Source of the DNA: Anopheles merus
Taxonomy: Eukaryota; Arthropoda; Insecta; Diptera; Culicidae
Direction: 5' to 3'
NCBI RefSeq assembly: GCF_017562075.2
Contig: NC_054082.1
Coordinates: 34,131,148-34,195,147, forward strand
DNA: 64,000 nt
In this document: piece by piece, positions 13,329 to 23,109 of the stretch
How the letters are laid out: the number at the start of each line of letters is the position of its first letter
Position numbering within the stretch: the stretch's first letter is position 1
The notes under the pieces: model-generated
What the model was told of the DNA's origin: nothing
Seen by the model: the letters and a program-made list of their open reading frames with translations, nothing else
Databases searched by the model: none
Made by a program: the position numbers and the translations under genes

Positions 13329-13782
13329 AAAAGGTCAGTTAGGTTGCCACGAAAGATGATTCGTTTGTTGTTCTTGTAAGTAGTGTTAAGTATTTAAGCC
13401 AGTGCGCTCCACCATTTTTAGGACCACGGACCACTTGTGTTTGAAAATACATTTACCATGGCGCACATATATGAAGGGCATATATTTTGTAGACTTTTTT
13501 CCAAGCTTTTAGATCAAATATATGCTTCAATATTATTCTAGACATTTCGGTTGAAAATGTAAACTTGAATGTGGAAAAAAATAACGATTTGTTATTTTTT
13601 AAATTTCATTTCGTTTATTCAATATCTGCCAGCAAGGATAAATTACGCAGACTTCAAAACAATTTATAACTAACAAACAAACAAAATCGTTCTTGAAACA
13701 CTAAGCTTAAATAAACTAAGCCTGACCCACCAAAAAATAAGAGAAAAAAAACACAGGTAGAGCGCAGAGACTATAATAATCT

Positions 13783-15115
13783 TAGGGGAAGGTAGGTAAA
13801 GACGGACACGTTAAGGGAAATGGAAAAAATCTAAGGATATATAGGTGCAACGACCATGGAAATGTGGATACATTATCTTACACTCATGTTTTATCAGAAA
13901 ATGTGTTGAAACTTTTAAGTTTCCATCGATTTTTGCGTTTTTTTCATGAATGAAAAACATGGTTTTTTTCGTGCGGTTTTGAAATGTTCCGGTAAGACGG
14001 ACACCTGATATGGGAAAGATGGACACCATGAAGGCTAAGATGGACACCTTTAGTAAACGTTGAAAATTGAATTGTTTCACAGTATTTTAACAAATTCTAT
14101 CGCTTTCCACGTCCTGGTACGTTTATAAACCAATTCTTGGCCAATTGCAACGATGATTCATTCAGCCGTGAATTTAGGAATTGTAAGCACCGCTTCTAAT
14201 AGAACGTAGAATGCAGAATCTAAGACATCTCTTTTTAATATCGGGCACTAACAGGGGAGGTTGCACTAGCTTACAGAAAAACAATTTAAAACTTCGCTTT
14301 AGGAGATTTTTCCGCGGAAAGTCCGCGACCACAGCATATTTGAGGGACTTGTTAATATGTCCAGCCATTTCTTACATTGAAGATTGAACTTTTTGATATC
14401 TGTAAACCCATAGAATCTCTCATCTATTCTTGAACGATTTGATATCTGTACTTTATCTTTTTTTTTTATTAAAGTTGTCCAAGCCGTGACAAAATATTGG
14501 ATGTCATGAAGAACCTCATCAGCATCGAGAGACTAATATCATAACGCATGACTGCTATTTTGACCAGTGTTTCATTCCTCGCTTATTACTTCTTTTTCTA
14601 GTTGCGTAATGGTTTATATCTTCAAAATACTCTTATTTAAGGTATTTGAAGAAATATATTCGTAAAAAATTGATATAAGAAGTAAAATAACTCAACAAAT
14701 TCGGTATCCATCTTTCCCTATAACAAAGTGTCCGTCTTTTCCGCTTTGGTGTCAGGATGTTTAAACCAGCAAAAAACAAGATTTTTAATTCTTTCATTCT
14801 CGTTCTTTCGCCAGTTTTTCCTTAACAATCATGACACATGTAATAAAACTTCCGAAAATATAAACAATGCAAGTTACAGAGCTTAAGACCCGCAGTAATC
14901 AAATTAGCTCCACAAAGGTGCGCACGATTGAAAATTTGTTTTGTTCGTGAATTTAACCAATTTCGTATATATTACACGAAAAATGTTCTCAAATGTTTTG
15001 TTTTACCTTCTGTTTGGATTCTACATTGTTGAATTACACGAAAATTACCTTTTTCATGCATTTATGAGAAGTGTCCATCTTACCCGCAGTGTCCGTCTTT
15101 ACCTAACTTTCCCTA
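13783..15115. mobile_element. Non-autonomous TA-flanked DNA transposon, 1.33 kb
   Basis: The two ends form 27-base terminal inverted repeats that match at 25 of 27 positions, each starting TAGGG when read inward. The outer TA at both ends fits a TA target duplication, as in Tc1/mariner and other IS630-type families. Inside are eight copies of an 11-base motif (AAGACGGACAC or AAGATGGACAC). Four are direct, at 13,799, 13,994, 14,016 and 14,037. Four are inverted, at 14,704 (one mismatch), 14,728, 15,071 and 15,089. No transposase-like frame is present, so it would depend on a partner in trans. Family membership is inferred only from the ends. Confidence 0.8.
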
Positions 15116-15290
15116 GAGAAAAAATAGAGAGTAAAAGAAAACTAAGAAGCAAAATTAAAGATATTAGAAGAAAGAAGACGGTTATGGAAAGAGTTAAGAG
15201 AGGAGTCGAAATCAAAGAGATAATAAAAGTGGTTAAACAGCCTGAAACAGGATAGAAGAGGACCATTGAAAGTTTAAAGTGTATGACGTG

Positions 15291-16100
15291 TTTGGTCACA
15301 AAAAATCTTGGTCGCAACCCAAATAGCCAGCTCGTACTTTATAGCTGATTTAGGGCTGTTTAACGAAAAATCGTTCCGATGTCGTACTTTGTGGCTGATT
15401 AAGAGATAGACGGTACTTTGCGGAACTATGGAGCTTTTTAACAGCCACATGGTACTCTTTGGAACTTTGCGGCTGATTAGCACTATGTGTAGGGTTCATG
15501 ATGGAACTTGAAGGCTTGTTAAGAAAGGGTACTGAACTTGGTGGAACTTTATAGCTTTTTAATGCATGACATCGGTTCAAGGTGGCTCTTGTCAAAGTGT
15601 CAAAGACGGACGCCGGCAATAATCTCATTGCTGCTGCTTAGAAGTTAGATTCGTTAATTGAAGAATGAATATTGAGTGAAGTGATTGTGAATTATCAGTA
15701 AATTGTGTAAAATTTTGTGTAATTCATCAATACAAAAGATTTAAAAATACACATATGTGTTTAAACGAAACAAATCTCTTTGTTTATTTCATCGATGACG
15801 CTTGCTTGAAAATAAAACACAAAGAAAAATAATCCCTGGCATCGTGGCATAAGGAAGCTGCTTAGGCGCTGTTTGAAAGACCCACATAGAACTTTGATGC
15901 TGTTTATCTACTGCAAAAGGCGAATTAGAGCAGCGATCTTTAGCGTGCCAAAATGAGCTGCTTAAGCAATTCTGGCTATTTGGGAAAGTTCTTGGTCGCA
16001 AAAATCTTGGTGGCAAAATTCTTGGTCGCAAAAATCTTGGTCGCAAAAATCTTGGTCGCAAAATTCTTGGTCACAAAATTCTTGGTCGCAAAAATCTTGC
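15291..16100. repeat. 15-base minisatellite, split by an insertion
   Basis: Seven full units of consensus CTTGGTCGCAAAAWT run from 15,991 to 16,095, followed by a partial unit. A variant 16-base unit and a partial unit lie at 15,291-15,317. The 15,318-15,984 element separates the two blocks. On the minus strand the array gives an arginine-proline-phenylalanine repeat, which is a by-product and not a gene. Confidence 0.85.
15318..15984. mobile_element. 667-bp inverted-repeat element inside the minisatellite
   Basis: The ends are perfect 13-base inverted repeats, CCCAAATAGCCAG at the left and its complement at the right. Each end abuts AA and then minisatellite sequence. Removing the element plus one AA restores a unit of exactly 15 bases, so this is best read as an insertion with a 2-base duplication. 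The left half holds degenerate internal repeats containing GGTACTTTG, GGAACTTT and GCTGATTAA or GCTTTTTAA. There is no coding frame of note. I do not recognise the family. Confidence 0.65.
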
Positions 16101-16336
16101 ATGTTTATTTGTTTTAGGAAAAGTTACTGACAAGTTAGATTATCAATTAGGATAAAATCTAATGGAACACGATTTTAATATGTTTTGTTACCAAATACGT
16201 GTATAGTTTTGTAATAAATAGAATAATCCAGACATTTGGAACAAATGCTGCCGTAACATATTTATAGAGCCGGGCCTATAGGGACTACTTTACTATTCTC
16301 TCTGCTATTTAACACTTAAAGTAAAAAACATTAGTG

Positions 16337-16366
16337 TATTTGTTTATTTGTTTATTTGTTTATTTG
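16337..16366 (-). repeat. 3'-terminal octamer tail of the retrotransposon
   Basis: The plus strand shows nearly four copies of TTTATTTG, which is CAAATAAA on the element's sense strand. Tails of 8-base repeats instead of poly-A are typical of CR1-clade elements and mark where reverse transcription began. Confidence 0.75.
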
Positions 16367-16503
16367 TAAATGTTAAGTGATTGGCCATCATTGGCCTTAT
16401 CACTGATCTTATAAACTAAACTTATAATAACATAAAGCATCACGGTACAATGTAACATCAGCACAAAATAAATAACACAGAGTATCACAGCAAGAAAAAC
16501 AGG

Positions 16504-19485
16504 TTAACTTAGGGAATTCCAGTCAAAAGAGTCATAATGTGCATTAAATCTAAAAGCCATCGCAGTCAAAGGTTCATTATCGCTATATGCACGTCTAGTT
16601 TGGTCAACTCTTAGTAGCCTAAAGTTTCTTAAAATACGAGCAGGTACGTGGAAATTAACTCTAGCTAAAAGGTCCGGTGAATCTATCTCTCCTAGGATGA
16701 TTTTTTTCATAAACAAGATTTGCGCCGTTTCGCGACGAGTAGCGAGAGACTCGAGTCCAAAAATTAAACACCGGGCATGATAACTAGGTCTTGCTGCTAC
16801 GTTACGCCAGGGTGTGAACCGTAAGACCAAACGGGTGAATTTTTTCTGCACTGACTCAATCTTATTCGACCATAACGACGACGATGGGCACCAAACTACT
16901 GAGGAGTATTCTAAGATGGATCTGACTAGTGATTTGTAGAGTGCGACAAGACAATGTGGGTCGGAGAATTCTCTCGACTGCCTGCGTATAAATCCTAGCA
17001 TTCTGTTCGCTCTATCAATAATTTCGTTATGGTGCACATGAAAGTCAAGTTTACGGTCAAGGGTAACTCCTAAGTCTTTTACTGCACTGTGTCGTTGTAA
17101 TTGTGTACCGGAGATGCAGTAGTTAAACACTATTGGACAATTAGAACGGTGAAACGACATGGACAAACATGTATCAACAGAAATTTGTAGGTCGTTGTTC
17201 AGACACCAGTCAGAAAAAGAGTCGATCGATGCTTGCAGGACAAGACAATCACCAAAACACCTCACAGGAAAAAAAAGTCTAAGATCGTCCGCATACAATA
17301 AACATTCAGATTTTCTTACTACAGTAGTAACGTCATTGAAAAATAGAGAAAACAGCAAAGGTCCAAGGTTACTACCCTGTGGCACGCCTGAACAACTCAC
17401 GAATTCCCTAGATGTCATACATTCAACTTTCACGCGATATCGACGATTGGTGAGATAAGATTCGAACCACTCAACTAAAGGGGTAGAGAATCCAAGACGA
17501 GCAAGCTTCGCCAACAGCAAGCGATGATTCACCCGATCAAAGGCAGCCTTAAGGTCGGTATAGATGACATCCATCTGGGCTCCCGAAGCGAATGCAGCAT
17601 GGCAGTGAGATACAAACTCCACCAAATTAGTGGTCACACTGCGGCGAGGGAAGAACCCGTGTTGGCGTGTTGATATCAGCGAGCGGCAACAGTTCAAGAG
17701 CGAGTTCTGGACGACGACTTCAAAAACCTTAGCACCTGCAGGCAAAGTACCACGGTAGTTTTCCACTAAGCTCTTATCCCCCTTTTTATGCACAGGAAAC
17801 ATGTAGGACGATTTCCATGCTCCTGGAAACATACGCTGATTGAGCGAGAGTGTGAAGATACGAGCCAGAGGTCCGGCCAAAACTTCGCTACATTTGACAA
17901 GAACTGCGGTCGGAAAACCATCAGGTCCAGGGTTGTAGGATGGTTTGACCTGCTTGAGCGCCTTTAGCACAGAATCTCTGGAGATGTTTATGTCACGCAC
18001 ATTAACATCGACAGCGTCGGAGGGCACGTTGTTGAGAGCAGCATCCAATGAGAAGCCAGGAGCTTCAGTGGCAAACTAACTCATGAAACGATCGGCAAAT
18101 AAATTGCAGGTTTCCTCTTTGGTACACGAAGTTGTTCCATTAAAGGAAACTATAGCTGGCAAGGAGCTGTTTTTCCGTTTTGTGTCGACATACCTCCAAA
18201 ATTTTTTCGGTTTTCTTCTTAAGCTGAACTGTATACGAATCAAAAAACGAGAGTGTAGTTGTCTATTATAGCTTCTATATACATTGTGTGCTGCGATGAA
18301 CCGCAATCTCGATTGTTGTGTTCCACTGTTTTGGTAAAACCGATAGCAGGAAGATTTGTTTCGTTTTAAACGGCGTAATTGAGCATTACCCCACGGTGGA
18401 CCCTGTCGTGGGCGTTTTATAGGGCAGCAGGCAGATAAATGTACCGTAAATTTCCGATTGAACATATCGAGTGCATGGTTTACGTCCGGGTTTCCATCAA
18501 GGAATGACCAGTCAGAGGATTGCAGTAGATCATTTAGAATCAAGAAGTTTGTGCCGTTCGGCAGGCATAGCTCTATAGGCGGATGATAGCCATCAATAGC
18601 AACTATGGGGAAGGGTGTTATTGCCGGTGAAGAGCATTGTTGCAGGGTATCGTCGCATACAAAGATCAAATCGAGGTAGTTATTCGACGCATTATTAATT
18701 TTGTTAATCTGGTAAAGTCCGTTGCTATTCATACAATCAAGAAGAAGGCGACAGTTGTCCGTGATCCTCGAGCATTCGTAGTCAACTTGGAGCATAAGTG
18801 GATTTGTTTCATCGGGTATCCAATTCAGGTTTGACAAATTGAAGTCCCCGAATAACAAACACATTTCATTAGCTTTACACGCTACGTCGTCAATAGTTGA
18901 ACAGATTGTGTGAATAACCGACGTGTTATTTGTCATGTCAGGAGGAACATACATTGCGCCGATAACATACGTTTTCTTAATGCTGTAAATCTTTAACCAA
19001 AGTTGCTCGACAGTGTCTGATGTAGAACATAAGAGTACTCGCAAATGTGAGGCGACGGCTATGAGAACCCCACCACCTTTGGTTTTCCTACTATTTCTGT
19101 CATTACGGTCCTTTCTGAAGACGATATAATGGTCCGGAAACAACTGTGACGAGTTAATAGAGGAGTCCAACCATGTTTCAGTCAGGATAATGACGTCGTA
19201 ATGAGTAGTAGAAACATAATCGAATACCTCATGATATTTAGTTTTTAGTCCTCTTACATTTTGATATAAAAATAACAAATCGTCAGTATTATTTAAGGAG
19301 GCAACCCCTGCAGGAATGACATGACCGTCGTGCGTTTGTGTGAGTGTAGGATCTGTACTGTAGCAATAGTGCTGCTGAAGTTGCGTAGTGTTGGGTTCAC
19401 GATCGTTAAGTAGCCTGCACGAGATGCCGTTACTACAGACTGCTTCAGTGGTGGTAAAGTTGTTTGTTGTTGGAGGAACAATCAT
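16504..19485 (-). pseudogene. Retrotransposon ORF2, endonuclease-reverse transcriptase, one amber stop
   Basis: The frame encodes an APE-type endonuclease followed by a reverse transcriptase, which nick the target and copy the element RNA there. It spans 993 codons and is open except for TAG at 18,076-18,078 (codon 470), between the two domains. Both halves are in the same frame. Endonuclease residues seen: QN at 75-76, TETW with Glu103, GDFN with Asp214, and a late YHPP histidine. Reverse transcriptase residues: TDLKAAFD near 643-650, GVPQGSNLGPLLF near 700, and the YADD catalytic box at 731-734. The NYRG segment at about 577-580 runs into LPAGAKVFE with slightly fewer residues than I expect between them, so a short deletion is possible. 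The copy is probably inactive unless the amber codon is read through. Confidence 0.85.
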
Positions 19486-19610
19486 CAGGTGAGTGCGTAA
19501 ATTATCAACAAAAGTTGTTTCGGCGTTATTTGGCTCATATGCGGTGTACAGCTGATTAGCGAGCGTGCGAGTGTGCGTGATGTGTGTGAATTGTTTATCG
19601 GTGTTGATAA

Positions 19611-20612
19611 TTAGTGGGTTTGCGGTGTAGGTGAAGTGCGTGGAGTGTGTGCTGAAAGTATTGTGTGATCCAACAGCTGTGGTGATCGAATATCCTGCGC
19701 TGTAGATAGGGTTGTGGGTGTTGAAAGTCTCATTGGCGGTAGACGAAAATTTGCACCTGGTTGTTGAGCTCGGTAGTCGACAAATTCACGCACCGATAGA
19801 CCAAGCGGCCAAGTATCGGGGGAAAGAGCCCTTTCACGTTGAGTAAGAGGCACTAACACCTTAAATGATAGAAATGAGAGTGTTGCTGTGTTTGTGCCTT
19901 GTCGTATAAGGCAATATGCAGTGACATCCTCAATGGACAAAGCATGTTTGACCATTTGCACTATTTGGTCACTGGATGTATCTGGAGCGAGCCGGGAAAT
20001 ATACAATGCGCACTTCTGCACCGTAGACTGAGCGGGGACTATTTTGATCGGAAATGTAGTTGTATCTTTGTTTGTGCCTGTGATCATGGGTGGAGCTCGA
20101 TTTTTGCGATACATATCATCGATCGGCTTATTATTTTGGTTCAGGTTGTTATTGTTTTGGGTGTTGATGGGTCTGGCGCCAAATGTAAACAAAGTACGGT
20201 TGTCAGTAGCGACTTCCGAGAACAAACGTTTTGACCGATTTATGCGACGAATTTTTGCGGAAGGGTGACTGCTACGTGGAGTTTTTAGATCAAGTTGGCT
20301 CATCCGTGCAAACCCAGTTTTGATTTCGTTAGTCAATGGCTCCATAACGGTCTTGATGCTTTCGGCTACTGTTGTAATTGCCGCCTGGAAGCCAGATTGC
20401 ATGGCTGCGTCTTTTACGAACTTGGTGCGCGGATTCATAAATACGTTGTTGCAGCCAATACAGCACCAGTGTAATTGTTTATATTCCGCAATGCGCAGGA
20501 ACAGATCAGCAGGAACCGAAGTGCAGCGCTGGTGAAATGGAGAGTCGCACAGGCAGCAGCTGATAGATGCCTCCACAATTTCCATAGTGCAGGCGTTGCA
20601 AATACGGGCCAT
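19611..20612 (-). CDS. Retrotransposon ORF1, PHD-like finger protein
   Basis: This uninterrupted 333-residue frame lies upstream of ORF2 in a different frame, separated by 125 bases. Its first 55 residues carry ordered metal-binding positions: Cys5, Cys8, Cys19/20, Cys22, His27, Cys30, then Trp50-Cys51-Cys52 and Cys55. This matches the PHD-type finger described at the N-terminus of several CR1-clade ORF1 proteins. The middle is basic and asparagine-rich (about 120-180), as expected of an RNA-binding protein, and a segment near 200-285 could form an RRM-like fold. The likely role is binding element RNA in the ribonucleoprotein. ORF1 identity rests on position plus the finger. Confidence 0.75.
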   Translation of the reverse strand: MARICNACTMEIVEASISCCLCDSPFHQRCTSVPADLFLRIAEYKQLHWCCIGCNNVFMNPRTKFVKDAAMQSGFQAAITTVAESIKTVMEPLTNEIKTGFARMSQLDLKTPRSSHPSAKIRRINRSKRLFSEVATDNRTLFTFGARPINTQNNNNLNQNNKPIDDMYRKNRAPPMITGTNKDTTTFPIKIVPAQSTVQKCALYISRLAPDTSSDQIVQMVKHALSIEDVTAYCLIRQGTNTATLSFLSFKVLVPLTQRERALSPDTWPLGLSVREFVDYRAQQPGANFRLPPMRLSTPTTLSTAQDIRSPQLLDHTILSAHTPRTSPTPQTH

Positions 20613-20883
20613 TATACGAGAGCGGTGCAGGTTTTCGTTGCAGCAACAAGAGCGATGGCGGTTAGGACGCGCGAACTCAGATGCGATCCGAAAAACGAAA
20701 TTTACGCGAATTTTTGGTCAGCAGAGATAAACGCACTATTGAACGATAATGGAACGGTGTTCTAAAATACTGTGATTATACAGAAACCGGAAAATAGTGT
20801 GATAAACAGCGCGATTTTCAAGAAAATATACAGAGCGAAATGCGAATGCGACTTTTACGTTAAACGTCAAACGTCAAACGTAG

Positions 20884-21363
20884 TGTAGTTAAATGTATTT
20901 TGTTTGTAGTATGAAGAGTGGATTACCGTTTATTCGGAACCATGGGACTGGATCTCGCCTGGATACTCGTATAACATGGGTAATGAGTCAAAGTATATAT
21001 TCAATGGCAAATTTCCGATTTTATTTCAGTTTTATTTTATGTTTTGATAAAAATTAGTCAGTTTTTAAAAACTTCATGTTTTACAATGAGAATATTTAAA
21101 TTTTTCTATGAATTTAAGTTTATTTTGTTATGGAAATGTGCTCTGAAATCCATTTTTTCAAATCTCCTCCTCACCACGCAATGCCACCTCCACTGTAGTT
21201 AAGAATTAGAAAGAAGAAAATACGAAAACAACAGATTTTCATTTTCATTTTAAGTTCACATTTACAGTGTAGACCTCAATGGTCAGCAAACTAGGACCAG
21301 ACATCGTAGATACCATCTGTAAGTTTTGCAGTAGACACCGTAAACGAAATGACACAAAACAAC
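20884..21363. other. AT-rich spacer between two transposons
   Basis: I see no gene and no clear inverted-repeat boundaries in this AT-rich interval between the 5' end of the retrotransposon and the hAT-type element. Confidence 0.5.
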
Positions 21364-22574
21364 CAGAGTGACCAGAAATACCGATTTATCTGTATTCCTA
21401 TGGATTTTTGATATGCCTACCGATTCACAGATGACCACTCCAAAACCATCGATTTTTCATTCATCCAACTGAAAATCACATATTTTTTGCATAATAGTGA
21501 CCGAAAAGTCATAAAACTATTTCTAAAATCATTTAATGTATTAAACTCCATGTAGAAATCACTAGGGTAACTGTACCAGTTTTCGGAAGTGTAGCTATTT
21601 TCGGCAGGGTAGCTAAAAAGAGCGATTCCCAAGTGCCACAAATCCACTAAACGACCACTAAACGCCTTCTAAACGCCTCAAATTCTCTACCTAAACGGAA
21701 TATAGAAAGACTTCGTTTAGCAGACGGCAAACGACTCATGCATTCTAAAAATAGCAAAAAAGCTGGTGGTGCCATCTGTTTGTGGGATACCCAACCGTGG
21801 AGCTTCCTCGCTTGGAGGAGAGCTTTCTCATTTCCTCTGTACTGTTGTATGGTTTCGCATTGAAGTTATGCATCGCTAGAACTAGAACGGCGATACGATT
21901 GTTTAAATACTAAACTCCAACGGAAACCACCAGTACTGAAGCAAGTGAGATTTGAGTAATGGTCGTTGGTGTTGATACCCACGTATCTGACCACACGACC
22001 ATTCATATAGATTTTTGCTTGGAAAGTTAGAAGGCTATATAGGTCATTATAAGATGAAACTTGTCGAAACACATTGCAAGAAAAGGATAGCAATATAATG
22101 ATGAGTTGTAATACGCCATCTATTGATCAAACCAATGAAGCTGTGAAGCTTTCATTTTTTTCCTATGGATATTCAATTTTCCAGTCGTTTAAGCTTAATC
22201 TGTGGCGCTTGGGTTCTGTACAAATGCGAGAAAAAAAGTCACAAAACATAAATTTTTACTGAAATTATACTCATTTGTTATTTATATGTGAATTTTCACA
22301 CCGTTTCCTTGCATATTTTTCAAAAAATCAAATAAATTGTACAGAGCTCATCATTTTTCGACAGACATGCTGTCAGTCAATAGTTCGGCAGGTTTTGTGA
22401 TTAAGAGAACCATAACAGTAAAACAATGAAAGTCTGGTTTGTATTAAAGATTTGATTTGAAAGATTGATAAAAACATAACACTTCTTTTAAACTGAGTTT
22501 CGTTACCTACCGAAAACTACAGATACAATTTTGGTGCTCCTACCGAAATCTGCCAAAATAATCTGGCCACACTG
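21364..22574. mobile_element. Non-autonomous hAT-type element, 1.21 kb
   Basis: The left end reads CAGAGTGACCAGA and the right end, inverted, CAGTGTGGCCAGA (11 of 13). The element is bracketed by a perfect 8-base direct repeat, AAAACAAC, at 21,356-21,363 and 22,575-22,582. CAG...CTG termini plus an 8-bp target duplication are the hallmark of the hAT superfamily. Subterminal ACCGATTT and TTTTCGG motifs recur near both ends. No transposase frame is visible, so it is a non-autonomous derivative. Confidence 0.85.
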
Positions 22575-22582
22575 AAAACAAC

Positions 22583-23109
22583 CATCTCTTGTTTACTTGT
22601 GACAATTCCATTAGAACAGAAATTGTTATTCGCTGTTGTAAAAGTATTTTAATAGCTCTAATTGTATGAACACACTCGAAAGGTGTCGATAAAAACAGTC
22701 AACTAATTTCAGTATTGTTTGTCTCAAAGGTGCGTGGTGCGTTCCAGGCAGGTTTCGCTTCACCCAGCGAAACAAAAACTGGAGTGTGTTTGCTCATGTG
22801 ATCCAGTGGCAGAGGAACACAATGACGACATAGCCCGTTGTAACTGATGTAATTGATATCGATTTTTGGCTGTCCGTGTTCAGTTTCACACGGGGGATTG
22901 TTTGCATGTGACGAATGCCTATGTGAAGCGAGTCACTGGATTACGAACACGTGTAAATCTCCTCTAGTCACGTTTGAAAGGCAAACACGGGACGTATCGT
23001 GACGGACCCATCGCTCACATCGAACCAATCACGGAGAGGCGAAACATCGTCCCCGAAGTTGCTACACGTCTGCAAAACTTGAGCTTGAAGTAGAGGCAGG
23101 CCCGTAATC
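22583..23109. other. Upstream region of the DnaJ gene
   Basis: The AT content falls from about 22,730 onward toward the gene. The promoter and 5' UTR of the J-protein gene should lie here, but I see no clear TATA box or initiator that I could place to the base. Confidence 0.4.

Larger units (their letters stand above)
16337..20883 (-). mobile_element. Near full-length CR1/Q/T1-like non-LTR retrotransposon
   Basis: Read on the minus strand, the element has a 5' leader of roughly 270 bases, ORF1 with an N-terminal zinc-finger-like cysteine/histidine cluster, a 125-base gap, ORF2 with endonuclease then reverse transcriptase, a 3' UTR of about 135 bases, and a tail of almost four AAATAAAC-type octamers. 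The absence of a poly-A tail, the octamer tail and the PHD-like ORF1 fit the CR1 clade, which includes the Anopheles Q and T1 families. The 5' boundary is approximate: it is placed at the end of three short AACGT-containing repeats. I see no clear target duplication. Confidence 0.8.

Noticed and set aside
15121..15255. Lysine/arginine-rich end of a plus-strand frame as a coding fragment
   Set aside because: The charge bias follows from purine-rich DNA continuing on both sides of the TA-flanked element; no homologous domain is recognisable.
15789..16061. Minus-strand frame with Arg-Pro-Arg-Phe-Leu repeats
   Set aside because: It is a translation of the 15-base minisatellite, which keeps the frame because the unit is a multiple of three; it has no start context or other gene features.
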